Shown here: positions 53,201 through 59,200 of the stretch, in pieces
How positions within the stretch are numbered: position 1 is the first letter of the stretch
How the letters are laid out: each line of letters starts with the position of its first letter
Assembly (NCBI GenBank): GCA_028023455.1
Contig: JAQFVV010000012.1
Span: forward strand, 14,706,364 to 14,770,363
Origin: Epiperipatus broadwayi
Lineage: Eukaryota; Onychophora; Udeonychophora; Euonychophora; Peripatidae
Reading direction: 5' to 3'
DNA length: 64,000 nt
Made by a program: the position numbers and the translations under genes
The notes under the pieces: generated by a model
Told to the model about the DNA's origin: nothing
The model's input: only the letters and a program-made list of their open reading frames with translations
The model's database searches: none

Positions 53201-56200
53201 AAAAATGCTCTAACAGCTTGATACGTATCCAACTTCTTCTGATAGACAAAACTGTAACAAGTGCGCGATGTTTTTCCTCTAGCAGTTTTTATATCCCTCT
53301 GAGTTCTTTTGTTTAAGTCTTATCTGCTACATCTCTCCGAAATCTTAATTGCATGTTTTCCAACTCCGTTTTGATTGTTCTTAACTTTAATTAGCTTGTT
53401 TTCAATTATAATTATTTCCATTATAATTATTGAACTTTAATTAGTTATTTTTATTTCAATTAAAAATAAATCCCCACAGCTTGTTTTCAATTATAATTAT
53501 TTCCATTATAATTATTTAACTTTAATTAGTTATTTTGCTTTCAATTAAAATAAGTGAAAACTTCTGAAGTAAATTGTCTCTTGTGACTTCGCTATTTATT
53601 TCCCAACAACGAATACAACACTTTTGATTTTGTAGATAGAATTAAAAATATAGTGATTAATGAGAGTGATGTTATTGCTTCATTGGATGTGACAGAAATG
53701 TATGGTTCTATTGATAGAGAGGATTCCATAAAAATAATTGAACATGCATTAAAAAGTAAAGGTGTTCGTAAATATGTGATAAAATTTATTGATTCTTTAA
53801 AATTTTTTGATGCTAACATTGTAGCTTCTTTTGAAGGTGGATATTATACAATGTCTGAAGGTTGGTTTATGGGTCTGTCTGTCATTGCACAAGTTTGCAA
53901 CTTTGTTTTGTCTACATATGAGAGTATTAGATGGGTATACTTTTAAAAATATTAAAATTTACAAAAAGTATGTGGATGATGTTTTTGTTTGTAGAAATAC
54001 CAATACTATAAATTTGCTTGCTGAGGAATTAAATAATTTGAATGGCTTGAAATAGACTATAAAGTATTTGAATTTAATTATTACAAGAGATAATAGTATG
54101 TTAAGTTATAAATTAATAATCAAATCATTGCAAAAAAGGGGACCAATTATGCAGTTTTAGATCTTTTTTGTTTCATAATAAAAAAATATATTGTTGCCAG
54201 TGTGATAAATTAGAAAATATTGAGATATTTGCCAAGGAAATGCTTGAAGTTGGTTATAAGATTAAACAGATTAATAATACTTTATGTTAATTTAAAAAGT
54301 TATAATAATTTAAAGAAGTTGAAGATTGATATTAGAAAACGGATATCTATTCCATATATTACAAATGCTCAAGTGAACTTTTTTAAGGATACACCTGGGT
54401 CTCATTTTATGCAGATTATTTTAATGCGATTTTGAAGTTATGTGATTCATGTTTCTTCTTAATATTTTTCATATTTCACTATATTTATTAGATATCAAGA
54501 AATTTAAATTATTAATAACTTATTTTGACTTGAAATACTTTTTTTTTCAAAAATATAATGTTATATTAGCAGCTAACGTGATAATGGCCTGAAGCTATAT
54601 TTAGAATAAATAACCTACTTATACTAATGAGTAAATAATAATAATAGATTTATACTTACATATAAAAATATCGCAAAAAATATTCAAAAATTTTAAACTT
54701 TTAAAATGTATTTTGTTAGGTATAACAGAAATAAATAATATAAATTTTTAAAATAAATAACGAAGATTTTATAAACTGAAAATAATATTTTAAATGATAA
54801 TGTATAACCTTTTAGTTTTGATTGCGATCCTCATTTTTTTAATATAAAAACAAAATGTGAACATTTAAAATTTATTTCAGTAGTAAAAATCAATTGTCAA
54901 CAGAAAAACATTAATACAGCACAAGACTAAAAGTGGCATTAGTTGTGTAAATCGGATGGAGCAGAATATGGTAAAAATTAGAGCGGGGAATGGAAAATAA
55001 AGTGGCTAACAAGATTCTCTAAGCATAATTGCTGAGAGATTTTTGACTTCATTCAAGAAGCTACATCACATCACATCGACGAATCTGATTTTTTACCAGT
55101 TTACAAACGAACTGCACATTCGAAAATAGCGATAATAATTAAAGATTAAAATACATATGAAAAAATGTCAAATTAAATAATGTAGTTAATAAAAAAAAGT
55201 AAAAAAAGTTTGTCTTGTACCAATTTTTTTTCAAATATTTGATATTTTTTATTAGTCATACTTTATTTCCTTATTTTTTTAATGCGAATTTTAAAATAAT
55301 TTTTCCTTGTTGCTTTGCTTTTATGCGAATTCTGAAAATTACAGACCCTATCCCCCATTTTTCAAAGTACGTTAAGTTTATTTTTGTGCGATTTTTTTTA
55401 ATGCGGGTTTTCTGTGGAACCTATCTACCGCATAAAGCGAGACCCAGGTATATATATAAGGATGTGTTTACTGTTTCATTTTGTATTACCAATAATGCTA
55501 GTAAGTTAGTGAATAATTCTAAAAGTGTCATACCTGTCAAGCAAAAAAGTAATATTGTGTATCAAATTTTTTGTGGATATGTTATCATATATGGGTGAAT
55601 CGAGGTGCAGGATTGAGAAAAGATTAAAGGAGCATGAATTGTTATATAAGCACGTGAAAAGTAAAAATAATAATGATTTAATGACTGCTTTAGTTTTCTT
55701 GGCTCATGAAAGAACATGTAAATATAAATTTAAGTTTGATCTTGAAAGTGTTAAGATTCTTCATGAAAAGAAAACTCATAATAAAAGAAAAATTAAGAAG
55801 GCAATTTTAATAAATAGAAATAAAATGAATATAATTAATAGTCAAGCTGCTAATGTTAACATTCGGAATTCATGGGATTTAAGTTGATGACGTTTGCTTC
55901 CATTATGTTTTTTGAATTTAATGGCAGTTGAGGAAAGTTAAGGAATTAATCAAAAGTACTTTTGCAGATTGAAAGACTGTATATAGTAGTTAATTACCAT
56001 TATAGTTGTTTTTATTATATATATATATATATATTAGAATTAGATTTACAAAATTTAAGATAATTACAACTCATTTAAAGTGAATTTTGGATTCAAACCA
56101 ACCAAAAGAAAAAGCTGGACTTTAAAATAGTTTAGTATAGTGAATCACATTTATGTATTGAAAGAAGTATATAAAAAGTACCAATGAATATGAATTTCCA

Positions 56201-59200
56201 CAATATTTTGGATATACAGATTATGAAAAGGCATTTGATTCTCTAAGCATTTCCATTGTGATTAAAGCTTTGGATCATCATTATCAAAATCTAAACAGCA
56301 GTGATTACATTTCAAGGTGATATTAAGAAGATTAGCAATGAAAAGGGTGTATACCAGTGACTCCATATCTCCAAAACTTTTACAGCAGTTTCAAAAGGAA
56401 TATTTTGTGAATTAAAATAGGAAGTGAAGAGAATAAAAATAAATGGAGATCATTTAAGTCAGTTTGATTTTGCACATGACTCTTATTGCAAACAATACTT
56501 CAGAGCTTCAGGTAATAGTGTAAGAATTATCAGATGAAAGTAATAAAGTAGAAAAAATAAAAACTGACAATCAGTAATTAGAAAAAGTTAATAACTACAA
56601 ATATCTTACATAAATTATTAATACGGATGAAAATAATTCATGAAATTATTCATACAACTAAACTTGGATAGACTGCTTTTGCAGAAATAATTTAGTTTTA
56701 AAAGAAAATATGTCAATGCATTTGAAAAGAAAGATTTTTAAAAGACATATTTTACCATTCTTACTTATAAATCTTAAAAACTTAACAGAAAAACAATACA
56801 GAGACTTCAGATCACTCAATAAAGTATGGAGGAATGTATGTTGAAGTTTGAAATTTAATCTCAAGAGATTGAAAAGGATTTTAGAACCACATGTGAGATA
56901 TATGGGTAAAATAAGGATGTTAGCTGATGTAATTTGGAAATGATAAGCTATGTATTGAAGAAACTGGGTTAAACTTGCGGATAAACCATCTTTCAGTGGA
57001 TCAATAATGGTTGAAAATGATTTGAAAATAAAATTAAAGAACTCATATAGTTAAACCACTAAACATCACATGATCACTATTTCTTCTGCTAGGACACATT
57101 ACTGATATTAAAACAGGCAAAACTCTCCATACAGTAGTGCCACTCAGTGCCAACCAGAGTAATCAATGGATACCAGAAGGTTTGTGCATAAAATCCCTAT
57201 CTAGTGCCTACTCATCCAATATCGCCAGACTAGAGGCCACAAACCAAAAACTAGTCTGGGGATATTGGATGAATAGGCACTAGATAGGGATTTTATGCAC
57301 AAGCCTTCTGGCATCCATTGATTACTCTGATTGGCACTGAGTGGCACTACTGTATAGAGAGTTTTGCCTGTTTTAATTCACATAATTCAGTAAACAACTG
57401 TAAAATAATAAACCTAATTACTATGAACATGATGTTTTATTTTTTCTATTTTACTTCAATAGTTGTATTTAATTCATGATTTTGAAAATACAGCAACTAA
57501 TAACATACTATAATTGAACCACAGAAAAAAAGATTATATCAATTGCTAAGTGGAGGAAAACAAAAAATCAATGAAATAAAATAAATTACAATATAACAAT
57601 TCGTCAATTGCTAAAACAGAGAATCTTTAATAAATAAAACCACTATTGCTAAGTGCTTTCAATTCCTATGAGTCCTTATCAAGGCAGTATAAAAAACATT
57701 ATTTTCCTCCTAAGCGATAAATTCAACATTTCGGTACATTAGCCAGGAACAACTAATCGGAAAGCTGGTTAATTTTGAATTCATAATACAAGATTAATCT
57801 TGCATTTAATCATATCTTATACAAAATTCATCTTGTGCTATGAATTCAAAATTAACCAGCTTTCTGATTAGTTGTTCCTGGCCAATGCAATGAAATGTTG
57901 AATTTATTGCTTAGGAGAAAAATAGGAATTTTTATACTGCCTTGATAAGGAGGACTCATAGGAGTTGAAAGCACTTGGTAATAGTGGTTTTATTTATTAA
58001 AGATTCTGTTTTAGCAATTGAGGAATTGTTATATTGTAATTTATAAGTTGTATTAACAGAAGTATTATATTTATTTATTTGAAATAAAATAACTCATTAA
58101 AAAATAATAAGATTTGCAAAATATTGTTGATCTTTAGAAAAGTCTATAGTGAACTGCTGAATGGAGAAAAGGAGTGGGGACAAATCACTGAATAAGTTGA
58201 TCTCCATTGTAAAAAATAAAGCAAAAAAGACAGAAATTAACTAGTGTTGTAAATTAATGTTTGTTTTACTATGACATAAAATGTTGAATAAATTATTAAA
58301 ATTAATATGTTATAATTCTGTTTCATTTTAATAAGATTGAATGTAATTTTCTAGATTAATCAAAATATTTTACTAATAATAAAACACGTAACTTAAAAGG
58401 TTTTTTAGATAGTTATGATTTTTTGAATTTAATATCTGTATAAATATATATATAAACAATAAGTTTATAAAATAATAAAATTAAAAAAATAATATTTGTA
58501 CTAATAATATCAGTTTTTTTTTTTTATAAATTTAATTTTTTTCATGTTTATTTTATTAAATAAATAATGATGTAAATAAAATAGCATAACTTACCACTAT
58601 ATGCATATAGTGAACCTAAAGATAAAGTTAGCATAGGAACCACTACAATAGCTCTTCTTCCTATAAAATCCTTAAATAATAATAAAAGATTATAATAAAA
58701 ATATTAATCAATATTCATAGTACTATTGTACTTTTTTAAAAATTACAATATATATATATTTATAATTCTCATTAATGTATCATTTTCTTTTTAGCAAATG
58801 CTACTTTATCAAAACAGTATTAATGTGGGCAATGCTTTGACAAAAACAGAGGATTATATCTATATCAATTTAATTATTAGCAGGATTTCCCAAACTCTGC
58901 AGGCTTCAGAAAAAAAAATATATATATATATATCCTGGAAATCAAATCAAGTATGATTGAGAAACCAACCAACTCATCAATCAATCAATTTAGAGATCCA
59001 GAGAGCAGTCACACCACAAATTCATCCATTTCTCCACTACATTCTCTTCAATTGTAAAAGTATAAACTTAGTATATTTAATAGAATGTAATAGATGCTTG
59101 TGTTGTTACATAGGTGAGTCAGCAAACAGTCTACATATTAGAATGACCAACCACAGGCTTGATATTTTACATAAAAATGAAGATAGACCAGTTTCTAAAC

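Larger units (their letters stand above)
52661..56012 (+). mobile_element. Penelope-like element B (plus), 5'-truncated, with two nested insertions
   Basis: It starts within the region just upstream of the RT (AGCTGAAAAA at about 52676, equivalent to 52081 of A). It abuts element A head to head and runs through RT and GIY-YIG to a 3' end at a (TA)n tract near 56012. It is interrupted by a solo LTR (53066-53620) and a non-autonomous DNA element (54394-55448), both absent from A. Confidence 0.9.
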
